Assembly (NCBI GenBank): GCA_025370075.1
Contig: CP073016.1
Span: 1,240,001-1,304,000, forward strand
Length of the DNA stretch: 64,000 nt
Direction: 5' to 3'
Source of the DNA: Chryseotalea sp. WA131a
Lineage (GTDB): Bacteria; Bacteroidota; Bacteroidia; Cytophagales; Cyclobacteriaceae
The stretch's first letter is position 1. Each line of letters opens with the position of its first letter. The translations under genes and the position numbers were made by a program. Of the stretch, positions 1 to 8,672 are shown piece by piece. Below the pieces are notes generated by a model. The model was given only the letters and a program-made list of their open reading frames with translations. It was not told the origin of the DNA and did not search any database.

Positions 1-352
1 TTTTGTTGAAGCAATCAACTTTGTGCCTTGGCGTGGAGATTTCACACGCGGCATATTTGTTACGTCTGTTTTGGATTGTAATTTGACTTTGGTTAATGCT
101 AACAAATTGTACAAAGACTATTATGCAAGTCATCCATTCACGAACGTGGCTGATGGAATGATTGACATGAAACAAGTGGTGAACACAAACAAGTGTCTAC
201 TATTTTTGGAGAAAATTGAAAACAAACTTGCCATTCACTCAGCAACCGATAACTTATTGAAGGGCGCAAGCGGGCAAGCCGTGCAGAATATGAATTTGAT
301 GTTTGGATTTAATGAAAGCGATGGGCTAAGATTAAAACCAATTTCATACTAG
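1..352 (+). CDS. argC: N-acetyl(N-succinyl)-gamma-glutamyl-phosphate reductase, C-terminal part
   Basis: This is the 3' part of argC; the reading frame is open to the left edge, so the GTG at 23 is an internal valine and not a start. The family reduces N-acylglutamyl phosphate to the semialdehyde with NADPH in arginine synthesis. About 116 residues are visible. They hold the conserved TRGI segment (here FTRGIFVTS), which follows the active-site region, and the C-terminal NADP-domain motif KGASGQAVQNMN. The gene is followed after 9 bases by a nuclease gene and then by argD, in the usual arginine operon order. Identification is firm from the C-terminal motif and from the neighbours. In Bacteroidota the acyl group may be succinyl rather than acetyl, which this fragment cannot settle. 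Confidence 0.9.
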   Translation, partial: FVEAINFVPWRGDFTRGIFVTSVLDCNLTLVNANKLYKDYYASHPFTNVADGMIDMKQVVNTNKCLLFLEKIENKLAIHSATDNLLKGASGQAVQNMNLMFGFNESDGLRLKPISY

Positions 353-361
353 CTTCCCACA

Positions 362-1405
362 ATGAAAAAAGCAGTAAAACATTCATCCCAAAAAAAAATA
401 TCGAACGATAGACTATTCGAACAAATATCGCTGCTAATTGTCGATAGCAAACAACGCGTAAGCACAACTGTAAACCAAGAACTAACACTTCTCTACTGGA
501 GTATCGGGAAGAAGATTCAGGAGGATATACTGCAAAACAATCGCGCAGATTACGGGCAAAAGGTGGTAATTACACTTTCAAAAAAGCTTACAAAACAATT
601 TGGTACCGGATGGAGCAGACAACAACTTTGGAATTGTCTCTACGCTGTAGAGACTTTTCCCTCTATTAAGATTCTCTCTACACTGTCGAGAGAATTGAGT
701 TGGTCTCATCTGAAGGAATTGATTTACCTGAAAGACGAGCTACAGCGAACATTTTACTCGCAAATGGCCGTTGCCGAAAAGTGGAGTGTACGCCAACTGC
801 GCGAAAGAATTGACAGCATGTTGTTTGAAAGAACTGCTATTTCCAAAAAACCGGAAAAACTTATTGCTCAAGAATTATCTATTCTGAAAAAGAAAAAAAA
901 GGTGAGTCACGATTTGGTTTTTAGAGACCCTTACGTTTTAGATTTCTTGAATTTATCGGATTCATATAGCGAAAAAGACTTAGAGAGTGCCATCATCGCT
1001 GAGTTGCAACGGTTCATTGTGGAATTAGGGACCGATTTTGCTTTTTTAGCCAGACAAAAAAGAATACTGATTGATGGCGAAGACTATCGAATGGATTTAC
1101 TATTCTACCATCGACAATTGAGGCGTTTGGTTGTGATTGATTTAAAATTAGGAAAGTTTAAGCCAGCCTACAAAGCACAAATGGAACTCTATCTCAATTG
1201 GCTCGAGAAAAATGAAAAAGCAGAGGGAGAGGAGACCCCGATTGGATTAATTTTATGTGCAGACAAAAGTGATGAGCACATTCAACTTCTCACCCTCGAC
1301 AAAGGGAATATAAGAGTAGCTCAGTATCTCACCGCCCTTCCATCCAAAAAACTGTTACAACAAAAACTAAAGCAAGCCATTCGTCTTGCCAATAAACGAT
1401 TTTAA
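362..1405 (+). CDS. DUF1016 (YhcG-type) PDDEXK nuclease family protein
   Basis: A 347-residue protein of the DUF1016/YhcG family. Residues ~15-165 form the helical N-terminal domain, with the family words LYWSIG and FGTGWSRQQLWN. Residues ~175-335 form a PD-(D/E)XK nuclease-like domain with E214, D245 in DYRMDLLFYH, and D260-x-K262 in VVIDLKLGKF; these are the expected metal and catalytic positions. Members are often found near restriction-modification and mobile DNA, but the cellular role of most is not established. Here the gene sits inside the arginine operon, 9 bases after argC and 2 bases before argD, so it is almost certainly co-transcribed with them. No arginine-related function is known for the family. 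The active-site residues look intact, so the protein may be a working nuclease. It probably arrived as an insertion that kept the operon's transcription. Confidence 0.85.
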   Translation: MKKAVKHSSQKKISNDRLFEQISLLIVDSKQRVSTTVNQELTLLYWSIGKKIQEDILQNNRADYGQKVVITLSKKLTKQFGTGWSRQQLWNCLYAVETFPSIKILSTLSRELSWSHLKELIYLKDELQRTFYSQMAVAEKWSVRQLRERIDSMLFERTAISKKPEKLIAQELSILKKKKKVSHDLVFRDPYVLDFLNLSDSYSEKDLESAIIAELQRFIVELGTDFAFLARQKRILIDGEDYRMDLLFYHRQLRRLVVIDLKLGKFKPAYKAQMELYLNWLEKNEKAEGEETPIGLILCADKSDEHIQLLTLDKGNIRVAQYLTALPSKKLLQQKLKQAIRLANKRF

Positions 1406-1407
1406 AA

Positions 1408-2535
1408 ATGAAACTCTTTGACGTTTACCCGCTCTTCCCCATCGAACCCGTAAAAGCGCAAGGCTCGTGGCTGTGGGATAAACAAGGGAAAAAATATTTG
1501 GATTTGTATGGAGGTCACGCGGTGATTTCTATCGGGCATAATCATCCACACTTTGTTGAAGCGCTCAAATCGCAGTTGGATAAAATCAGTTTTTATTCCA
1601 ACAGCATTAAAAATGAGTTGCAAGAAAAACTGGCAGAGAAACTCGGTCAGCTTTCAGGCTATCCAAACCACCAACTATTTCTTTGCAACTCAGGTGCTGA
1701 GGCAAATGAAAACGCGTTAAAGCTCGCCTCCTTCGTCAACGGGCGGAAAAAAGTAATTGCGTTTAAAAAAGCCTTTCATGGGCGAACGTCTGGTGCAGTG
1801 GCTGCTACTGACAATCCGAAAATTGTTGCGCCTTTTAATGCCGGTCATGAAATTGTTTTTCTTCCATTCAATGATGAAGCTGCTTTTCTCAATACCCTTA
1901 ACAAAGATGTTGCAGCAGTTATCATCGAAGGCATTCAAGGTGTAGGTGGTATTCATGTTCCCAATCCGTCCTTTCTTCAGTTGCTTTCCAAAAAATGCAA
2001 AGAGATTGGTGCGTTGCTAATTTTAGACGAAGTGCAATCCGGGTATGGAAGAACCGGGAAGTTTTTCGCCCATCAATTTGCAGGCATAGAAGCAGATTTA
2101 ATCACGATTGCGAAAGGCATGGGCAACGGTTTTCCGGTGGGCGGTGTTTTAATCCACCCTGACATAAAGCCTTGGAGCGGAATGCTCGGAACTACTTTTG
2201 GCGGAAATTATTTGGCGTGTGCAGCTTCGTTGGCGGTATTAGAAGTTATCGAAAAAGAAAACTTATTGGGTCACGCCACTGACCTCGGCAATTACTGGAT
2301 GCGCAAACTCAAAAACTTTTCGGAGATTTTAGAAGTACGCGGCCAAGGGTTGATGATTGGATTGGATTTACCGGAGTCATTTGCTGCGTTAAGAAAAGAG
2401 TTGCTTTTCAAGCATCATATCTTCACGGGCGAAGCCAAACCAAATACAGTCCGCCTGCTGCCTTCGTTAGCATTGTCTAAAAATGATATAGATTTGTTCT
2501 TGGAAGCAATTGACAAAGAATTAAAAAATGGATAG
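1408..2535 (+). CDS. argD: N-acetyl(N-succinyl)ornithine aminotransferase
   Basis: Class III PLP aminotransferase of 375 residues, the normal length for ArgD. It converts N-acylglutamate semialdehyde to N-acylornithine with glutamate as amino donor. Visible motifs are the PLP phosphate-binding NSGAEANENALKLA, the aspartate of LILDEVQSGYGRTG, which contacts the pyridine nitrogen, and the Schiff-base lysine in IAKGMGNGFPVGG (~residue 236). The gene starts at an ATG 2 bases after the nuclease gene and ends 3 bases before argF'. A GABA or ornithine aminotransferase would look similar, but the position between argC and argF' decides the call. Confidence 0.93.
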   Translation: MKLFDVYPLFPIEPVKAQGSWLWDKQGKKYLDLYGGHAVISIGHNHPHFVEALKSQLDKISFYSNSIKNELQEKLAEKLGQLSGYPNHQLFLCNSGAEANENALKLASFVNGRKKVIAFKKAFHGRTSGAVAATDNPKIVAPFNAGHEIVFLPFNDEAAFLNTLNKDVAAVIIEGIQGVGGIHVPNPSFLQLLSKKCKEIGALLILDEVQSGYGRTGKFFAHQFAGIEADLITIAKGMGNGFPVGGVLIHPDIKPWSGMLGTTFGGNYLACAASLAVLEVIEKENLLGHATDLGNYWMRKLKNFSEILEVRGQGLMIGLDLPESFAALRKELLFKHHIFTGEAKPNTVRLLPSLALSKNDIDLFLEAIDKELKNG

Positions 2536-2538
2536 CAA

Positions 2539-3501
2539 ATGAAAAAATTTATCTCAGCAGAGGATGCAGTCGATTTCCACTCGCTCATCATCAAAGCATT
2601 GGAATATAAACACGAACCTCTGAAAGATATCCAAAAAGGGAAAGGAAAGAGAATGGGTTTACTTTTTTTAAATCCAAGCATGCGTACCCGTTTGAGCACA
2701 GAGATTGCTGCGAAAAATCTGGGTATGGACATAATTGTATTCAATGTGGGCCAAGACGGATGGTCTTTTGAATTTGAAGACGAAGCGATTATGAGCGGTT
2801 CTACAGTAGAGCACGTGAAAGAAGCAGCGCCTATTCTGGGAAAATATTTTGATGTGTTGGGGATTCGCACGTTTCCTTCACTCAAAAACAAGGAAGATGA
2901 TTATAGCGAATTGTACATTAACCAATTTGTGAAATATACGGGCGTTCCGGTTATTAGCCTGGAGAGTGCAACCTTGCATCCACTCCAAAGTCTTACAGAT
3001 TTAGTGACCATTCATGAGTTGTTCAAAGAGAAAAGGAAACCCAAAATCGTTTTGACATGGGCGCCACACGTGAAAGCTTTGCCACAATGCGTAGCCAATA
3101 GTTTTTCGCAATGGGTGAATGCTTGGGGTGGAGCTGAATTCATCATCACCCACCCGGAAGATTATGAATTGGATCCGAAATTCACAAAAGGCGCAACAAT
3201 TACACATGATCAAGAAGAGGCTTTACACAGGGCCGACTTTGTCTATGTAAAAAATTGGAGCACTTACAACGACTACGGTAAAATCTATACCAATGACCCC
3301 GAATGGATGCTCACCAATGAAAAACTTGCATTTACGAACCACGCGAAAATAATGCATTGCCTTCCCGTCAGAAGGAATGTGGAGTTGAGCGATGAGGTCC
3401 TGGATAGCCAAGCGAGCCTGGTAACACACCAAGCGAGCAACCGCGTGTGCGCTGCCCAAGCAGTAATCAGCGAAATACTAAATGGTTTTGTTGCGTGGTA
3501 G
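2539..3501 (+). CDS. argF': N-acylornithine (acetyl/succinyl) carbamoyltransferase
   Basis: A 320-residue transcarbamylase that moves the carbamoyl group from carbamoyl phosphate to an N-acylornithine. The carbamoyl-phosphate loop is SMRTRLS (residues 47-53) and a later HCLPVRRN motif marks the family. The protein belongs to the N-acetyl/N-succinyl-ornithine branch of Bacteroidota and Xanthomonas, not to ordinary OTCase. In published work on this branch one loop residue sets the preference: Pro90 in the Bacteroides fragilis succinyl enzyme, Glu in the Xanthomonas acetyl enzyme. Here residue 90, in GSTVEH, is valine, so the substrate cannot be assigned by that rule. The next gene, argB, starts 25 bases downstream. 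The family is firm; the acyl specificity is open. Confidence 0.92.
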   Translation: MKKFISAEDAVDFHSLIIKALEYKHEPLKDIQKGKGKRMGLLFLNPSMRTRLSTEIAAKNLGMDIIVFNVGQDGWSFEFEDEAIMSGSTVEHVKEAAPILGKYFDVLGIRTFPSLKNKEDDYSELYINQFVKYTGVPVISLESATLHPLQSLTDLVTIHELFKEKRKPKIVLTWAPHVKALPQCVANSFSQWVNAWGGAEFIITHPEDYELDPKFTKGATITHDQEEALHRADFVYVKNWSTYNDYGKIYTNDPEWMLTNEKLAFTNHAKIMHCLPVRRNVELSDEVLDSQASLVTHQASNRVCAAQAVISEILNGFVAW

Positions 3502-3526
3502 TAACCAGCAGAAAACGAAAATAAAA

Positions 3527-4318
3527 ATGAACAAACTATACATCATCAAAATCGGAGGCAATGTGTTGGATGACGAGCCCTCGTTGAAAAAATTCCTGAA
3601 GGACTTCGCTTCTATACAAGCTCCAAAAATTTTAATTCATGGAGGTGGAAAAATCGCTACTAAGTTGGGTGAGCAACTGGGAATACAATCTAATTATTTG
3701 AAAGGAAGAAGGATCACCGATGCGCAAACTTTAGACTTAGTAACGATGGTGTACGGTGGACTGGTGAACAAGCAGATCGTAGCGCAACTGCAAGAGTGGC
3801 GCTGCAACGCAATGGGTGTGACGGGAGCCGATGGCAATTTAATCAAAGCCACTAAGCGACCCGTTGGAGAAACTGATTTCGGATTTGTGGGCGACATCAC
3901 TGCCAATAGCGTGAACTCTACATTACTCTACTTTCTATTGAAGCAAAATGTGATTCCGATATTCGCTCCGCTTACCCATGCTAACGGCACCATGCTCAAT
4001 ACGAATGCGGATACCATTGCCTCTGTGTTGGCTATTTCACTGAGCAAACATTTTGATGTGAGACTGATTTTCTGTTTCGAAAAAACAGGTGTGCTACAAG
4101 ATGTGAAAAACGAAAAATCGGTGATTACGAATTTGAACAAGTCCACTTATCAAAAATTATTGAAGGAAGGTTTGTTTCACGATGGTATCTTGCCCAAACT
4201 CGAAAATGCTTTTAACGCCATTGAATCGGGTGTGAGAGAAGTGTTGATTGGCGAGCATACTAACTTGCTGGCAAACACGGGTTACGAAACCAAAGGCACA
4301 TTGATTACACAATCTTAA
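3527..4318 (+). CDS. argB: N-acetyl(N-succinyl)glutamate kinase
   Basis: Amino acid kinase of 263 residues that phosphorylates the gamma-carboxylate of N-acylglutamate. The nucleotide and substrate motifs are KIGGNVLD near the N-terminus, ILIHGGGK (~residues 45-52) and GVTGADGNLI. The ATG at 3527 is chosen because the KIGGN strand follows it at once. A longer frame would open at 3482, but it overlaps the end of argF' and adds a polar tail not expected in the family. The gene lies between argF' and argE, with a single base separating its stop from the argE start. Kinases in this class can be arginine-inhibited; no long N-terminal extension of the inhibited type is present. Confidence 0.93.
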   Translation: MNKLYIIKIGGNVLDDEPSLKKFLKDFASIQAPKILIHGGGKIATKLGEQLGIQSNYLKGRRITDAQTLDLVTMVYGGLVNKQIVAQLQEWRCNAMGVTGADGNLIKATKRPVGETDFGFVGDITANSVNSTLLYFLLKQNVIPIFAPLTHANGTMLNTNADTIASVLAISLSKHFDVRLIFCFEKTGVLQDVKNEKSVITNLNKSTYQKLLKEGLFHDGILPKLENAFNAIESGVREVLIGEHTNLLANTGYETKGTLITQS

Positions 4319-4319
4319 G

Positions 4320-5375
4320 TTGAGAGAGCACCTACCCGATATCGCCACCGATTTATTACAGCAGCTGATTTCTGTTCCTTCTTTCAGCAAGGAAGAAGAT
4401 AAGACTGCGGGATTGATCTACGGTTTTTTGAACTATCATCACATCCAAGCCAAGCGGAAAGGAAACAATGTGTGGGCAATCAACCAGCATTTTGATCAAG
4501 CAAAACCAACGCTATTGCTCAACTCACACCACGACACCGTCAAGCCAAATTCGGCTTACACGCGCAATCCTCTTTTGCCAACGGTGGAAGACGGAAAACT
4601 CTATGGCCTTGGAAGCAATGATGCGGGCGGCCCGTTAGTATCACTGATCACTACTTTTTTTTATTTGTACTTGCGTGATGATTTGAAGTACAATTTAGTG
4701 CTTGCTGCCACTGCCGAAGAAGAAATTTCCGGAACAGATGGCATTGAATTGATATGGAACGAGCTACCAAAAATTGATTGCGCCATTGTGGGTGAACCCA
4801 CCTTGATGGACATGGCCGTTGCTGAAAAAGGATTGATGGTCTTGGATGGCGTTGCGTATGGAAAAGCTGGGCATGCAGCCCGTGAAGAAGGTGTCAATGC
4901 GATTTACGAATCGTTGAAAGATATTGAGTGGTTTCGAAGTTATGAGTTTCCAAAAGTCTCTGAATCACTGGGCAAAGTAAAAATGTCGGTTACTGTGATA
5001 CAGGCTGGCCAAGCGCATAATCAAGTTCCGTCAGAGTGCCACTTTACTGTAGATGTTCGGGCAACGGATGCTTACACGCTTGAAGAGATTTTGGAGACGA
5101 TAAAAAAGAACGTTAGGTGTGAAGTGACACCACGTTCATTGAGACTTCGTCCTTCAGGAATCCCAAATGAACATGCTCTTTACAAAGCAGGCGAAAAATT
5201 GGGCATTCGGATGTATGGGTCTCCTACTACATCCGACCAAGCTTTGATACCCGTTCCATCCATCAAACTAGGTCCGGGCGATTCTGCGCGTTCGCACAGT
5301 GCGGATGAATTCATTTACCTTCATGAGATTGAGGATGGGATAAATGGGTATATTAAATTGATTGACACCTTATGA
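4320..5375 (+). CDS. argE: M20-family N-acylornithine/N-acylcitrulline deacylase
   Basis: A 351-residue M20 metallopeptidase-fold deacylase. In organisms with the argF'-type carbamoyltransferase the substrate is N-acylcitrulline rather than N-acetylornithine. Metal-site motifs are LNSHHDTV, the Gly-Asn-Asp-Ala turn LGSNDAGG, ATAEEEISG, and the C-terminal GPGDSARSHSADEF with its metal-binding histidine. The start is a TTG at 4320, one base after the argB stop: an in-frame stop lies only 15 bases upstream and no ATG occurs before the catalytic domain. The last four bases, ATGA, overlap the next gene, which indicates translational coupling. Confidence 0.9.
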   Translation: MREHLPDIATDLLQQLISVPSFSKEEDKTAGLIYGFLNYHHIQAKRKGNNVWAINQHFDQAKPTLLLNSHHDTVKPNSAYTRNPLLPTVEDGKLYGLGSNDAGGPLVSLITTFFYLYLRDDLKYNLVLAATAEEEISGTDGIELIWNELPKIDCAIVGEPTLMDMAVAEKGLMVLDGVAYGKAGHAAREEGVNAIYESLKDIEWFRSYEFPKVSESLGKVKMSVTVIQAGQAHNQVPSECHFTVDVRATDAYTLEEILETIKKNVRCEVTPRSLRLRPSGIPNEHALYKAGEKLGIRMYGSPTTSDQALIPVPSIKLGPGDSARSHSADEFIYLHEIEDGINGYIKLIDTL

Positions 5376-5953
5376 GCGAACGAGTCAGAGTTAAGAAAAC
5401 TGAAATCCTTTCCAACAACTGGTACACGTTGAAGAAAGTTATTTTTGACTATCAACACAAAAATGGAAATTGGATTGAACAGAGTCGCGAAGCTTACGAC
5501 CGCGGCAACGGAGCTACCATTTTGCTGTTTAATCAACTCACTAAAACCGTTATTCTAACACGGCAATTTCGTTTGCCTTCTTACATCAACGGCAACTCAA
5601 CCGGCATGTTGATAGAGGCGTGTGCTGGTTTGTTGGATCTAGATAATCCGGAAGATTGCATCCGCAGAGAAACAGAAGAAGAAACAGGTTTCAAAATTCG
5701 CGATGTAAAAAAGATTTATGAAGCCTATATGTCTCCAGGGTCGGTCACTGAAATTCTTTATTTCTTCATTGCTGAATATTCAAAAGATATGAAAACATCT
5801 ATGGGCGGTGGTGTAGATGAGAACGAAGATATTGAAGTGATGGAGTTATCTTTTGCGAAAGCCATTGACATGGTTGCAAGCGGAGAAATCAAAGATGGCA
5901 AGACGATTATGTTACTACAGTATTTACAAATCCATTATCCCGCATTAAAATGA
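5372..5953 (+). CDS. Nudix hydrolase, NudK (GDP-mannose pyrophosphatase)-like
   Basis: A 193-residue Nudix protein. The Nudix box follows ACAGLLDLD and reads RRETEEETGF, with the usual glutamate pair that binds magnesium. The stretch YMSPGSVTEILYFFIAEY is typical of the NudK / ADP-sugar pyrophosphatase group, which splits nucleoside diphosphate sugars such as GDP-mannose. The gene overlaps argE by ATGA at its start and argH by ATGA at its end, so three genes are coupled in translation. No role of a Nudix enzyme in arginine synthesis is established. It may clean up a nucleotide by-product, or it may simply be carried by the operon. The family call is firm, the substrate is inferred. Confidence 0.87.
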   Translation: MSERVRVKKTEILSNNWYTLKKVIFDYQHKNGNWIEQSREAYDRGNGATILLFNQLTKTVILTRQFRLPSYINGNSTGMLIEACAGLLDLDNPEDCIRRETEEETGFKIRDVKKIYEAYMSPGSVTEILYFFIAEYSKDMKTSMGGGVDENEDIEVMELSFAKAIDMVASGEIKDGKTIMLLQYLQIHYPALK

Positions 5954-7287
5954 AACTTTGGCAAAAAGATAAAGATGCCCTTGCAGAAGTAACACGTTTC
6001 ACTGTTGGGCACGACCGTGAGTTGGATCTTCACCTGGCTGCTTTTGATGTACTTGGTTCATTAGCGCATACCCAAATGCTGGAGTCGGTAGGGCTATTGA
6101 AAAAAGAGGAGTTGTATTTGCTTACCGCTGAATTAAAATCCATCTATCAACAAATCCAAAAAGGAGAATTCAAAATTGAGGAAGGTGTAGAAGACATTCA
6201 TTCGCAAGTCGAAATTTTGTTGACTAAAAAATTAGGCGATGTGGGCAAGAAAATCCACAGTGCCCGCTCGCGCAACGATCAAGTGTTAGTGGACTTGAAA
6301 CTTTTCATGCGTCATGAAATTCAGGAGTTGGTAGGTCATATTGAAACATTTTTCAATCTGCTTATCGCCAAAAGTGAAGAGCACAAAAGCAAATTGCTGC
6401 CTGGCTACACGCATTTGCAATTGGCCATGCCCTCGTCATTCGGTTTGTGGTTTGGCGCTTACGCGGAAAGTTTAGCGGATGATTTGATTACCATCGAATC
6501 TGCTTTTAGAATTGTAAATAAAAATCCGTTGGGCTCGGCAGCAGGCTACGGCTCTTCGTTCCCCATCAACCGAAAAATGACAACCGAATTGTTGGGCTTC
6601 GATGACTTGCATTACAATGTTGTATATGCCCAAATGACACGCGGCAAAACGGAGAGAATTGTAGCACAAGCCTTGAGCAATGTGGCTGCCACACTGGCCA
6701 AATTATCCATGGATGCCTGCTTGTACTTGAATCAAAACTTTGGATTTATCTCTTTTCCAGATGAGTTGACCACCGGCTCCAGCATAATGCCGCATAAAAA
6801 GAATCCTGATGTATTTGAACTCATCCGCGCCAAGTGCAACGATTTGCAGACATTGCCTAACCAAATTGCCATGATGACCACTAATCTTCCATCGGGCTAC
6901 CACCGCGATTGGCAGATTTTAAAAGAGAAAATCATTCCGGCCTTTAAAACATTGAACGATTGCCTCGAAATGACTGGGCTGATGCTGTCAGCCATTCAGG
7001 TGAAAGAAAATATTTTGGATGATGAGAAATATAAGTTTTTGTTCAGCGTGGAAGAAGTTAACAAATTAGTACTTGCTGAAATTCCTTTTCGGGATGCATA
7101 TGTGCAAGTTGGAAAAGCGATTGAGGCAGGAACGTTTAATTACTCAACCGAAATCCATCACACCCATGAGGGGAGCATTGGAAATTTGTGTAACAACCAG
7201 ATTGAGAAAAACTTTCAAGCAACAGTGGGAAAATTTGGGTTTAAGCTAATTCAAAGTAAAATCGAAAAATTACTCTTACAGCATTAA
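5950..7287 (+). CDS. argH: Argininosuccinate lyase
   Basis: A 445-residue member of the fumarase/aspartase superfamily that splits argininosuccinate into arginine and fumarate. The superfamily signature GSSIMPHKKNPDVFEL carries the catalytic serine loop. The N-terminal HSARSRNDQ and the central LPGYTHLQ (with the catalytic His) are both present. The start codon overlaps the Nudix stop (ATGA). This is the last gene of the operon. Only 17 bases separate its stop from the left end of an IS4-family element, so any native terminator or further operon gene has been lost or displaced. Confidence 0.95.
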   Translation: MKLWQKDKDALAEVTRFTVGHDRELDLHLAAFDVLGSLAHTQMLESVGLLKKEELYLLTAELKSIYQQIQKGEFKIEEGVEDIHSQVEILLTKKLGDVGKKIHSARSRNDQVLVDLKLFMRHEIQELVGHIETFFNLLIAKSEEHKSKLLPGYTHLQLAMPSSFGLWFGAYAESLADDLITIESAFRIVNKNPLGSAAGYGSSFPINRKMTTELLGFDDLHYNVVYAQMTRGKTERIVAQALSNVAATLAKLSMDACLYLNQNFGFISFPDELTTGSSIMPHKKNPDVFELIRAKCNDLQTLPNQIAMMTTNLPSGYHRDWQILKEKIIPAFKTLNDCLEMTGLMLSAIQVKENILDDEKYKFLFSVEEVNKLVLAEIPFRDAYVQVGKAIEAGTFNYSTEIHHTHEGSIGNLCNNQIEKNFQATVGKFGFKLIQSKIEKLLLQH

Positions 7288-7304
7288 ATGAAAAAATAAC
7301 ATTC

Positions 7305-8672
7305 TTGTCCGACTAAACTAGTCTAAAAAGTCATATTTCCGTAGGGGAATTAGGTCTTAAAATGACGCTTCGTTTTTAGGGGTAGTTGCCTTACGCGATG
7401 AACAAAGGAGGGTCGCTGCTTTTTCGCCAAGCGGTATACGTATCTTTGATGAAATCGAACAAGGCAACATAACTCATCAAATGTAGCCGTATCACAGTAA
7501 TCATATTGGCAAATGATTTTTTAGTCTGTGCTTTTTTGCGGATAACGACCATTAATAGTTGAGCTATGAGCACTGCATACACTTGTATTTTAATCGCATT
7601 CTCGCTGTTACCCCAGAAGTAGCGCAGTGGAAAATTTTGTTTGATTTGTTTGAACAAGAGCTCAATCATCCATCTACACTTGTAAATCAAAGCGATTTGC
7701 GCACAGGGTAGCGTAAAGTTGTTGGTTATGAAGATGAACACTTTGCCATCATCGGATTTGAAAGTAATCCGTCTGAGTTTTAATCGCAAGGTCTGCTCTG
7801 CGGTTTTGTAGCCCACTGTGACGTACTGCTCTTTGAGAACACCCTTTGCATTTTTCCTTTGAGTGTTGTCGATAATTACTTTGGTGACATGGTACACGGC
7901 ATTGCTTTTCATGCGTGTTACGAACCATACTTTTTGATTTGTCCACTTTACAAATTGATGATACAGGTTATACGCCTTATCAAATACGACAAAGCTATTG
8001 GCCGGTAACTTAATGTGGTAGAGGAATTTACGGTCATGTACCTTGGCTTCGGTCATTCTTACAAATTCAGCCACACCTGAAAAGGCATCCATCAAGGCAT
8101 GCACTTTGATACCACCTTTCTTGCGTGAACCATCCAGCGGATTACGACCAACTCCTCGTAGAATGTCGCTAAACAAGCGGATGGTAGTACTGTCTATGAT
8201 TTTCAAGTTACGTATACTGAGACCTTTCAACCGGCTGTCCGAGATAAAACTGTGATATTGCTTGAGTAATTTGAAGTAGATCGTTTCAAATACCAGATAA
8301 CTGCGATTGTTGTTTGCATCGGATAGCGTACTACGAGCGGGAGCCTGATCGAAACCAAGATGTGTCAGCTTTCCTTCGCAGGCCAATATGCCCTCACAAA
8401 GCTCCCGAAGGCCATTACAATAACTGAAAACACCGTATAAAAGACTTACCAGATGAACTCGTACTGGGAGACGTTTATAATACCGATTGCTTCGATGTTG
8501 CTTGCTGGACTGCTTGATAATATCCGTGGATATGCAAGAAAGTATTTGAGAAAGAATCGGCTGTCCGACAAATTTTTTACCTTTATTCATGGCTATGTGA
8601 AGTGTGGTAACTAAACGTAACCATAAAGGGTGACCTTAAAAAGGACGCCCTTTAAAAATTTTAGTCGGACAA
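7305..8672 (-). mobile_element. IS4-family insertion sequence, 1,368 bp
   Basis: The ends are 13-bp inverted repeats: TTGTCCGACTAAA at 7305-7317 and its reverse complement at 8660-8672. One transposase gene fills the element on the minus strand. No target duplication can be found by comparing the two flanks. The right end lies inside a T9SS cargo gene whose missing tail is not present on the left side, where argH ends 17 bases away. This suggests a deletion or recombination next to the element after insertion. Confidence 0.88.
7391..8590 (-). CDS. IS4-family transposase
   Basis: A 399-residue DDE transposase. Motifs are the first catalytic Asp in KIIDSTTIRLF, the second in VVFDKAYNLYHQF, and the IS4 signature Y-(2)-R-(3)-E-(6)-K in YKCRWMIELLFKQIKQNF. 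The N-terminal part carries an IS4-type helical domain, with RLPVRVHLVSLLYG. The gene is intact, starts at ATG (8590, minus strand) and occupies most of the IS between the 13-bp terminal repeats. Transposition activity is plausible because all catalytic residues are present. Confidence 0.93.
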   Translation of the reverse strand: MNKGKKFVGQPILSQILSCISTDIIKQSSKQHRSNRYYKRLPVRVHLVSLLYGVFSYCNGLRELCEGILACEGKLTHLGFDQAPARSTLSDANNNRSYLVFETIYFKLLKQYHSFISDSRLKGLSIRNLKIIDSTTIRLFSDILRGVGRNPLDGSRKKGGIKVHALMDAFSGVAEFVRMTEAKVHDRKFLYHIKLPANSFVVFDKAYNLYHQFVKWTNQKVWFVTRMKSNAVYHVTKVIIDNTQRKNAKGVLKEQYVTVGYKTAEQTLRLKLRRITFKSDDGKVFIFITNNFTLPCAQIALIYKCRWMIELLFKQIKQNFPLRYFWGNSENAIKIQVYAVLIAQLLMVVIRKKAQTKKSFANMITVIRLHLMSYVALFDFIKDTYTAWRKSSDPPLFIA

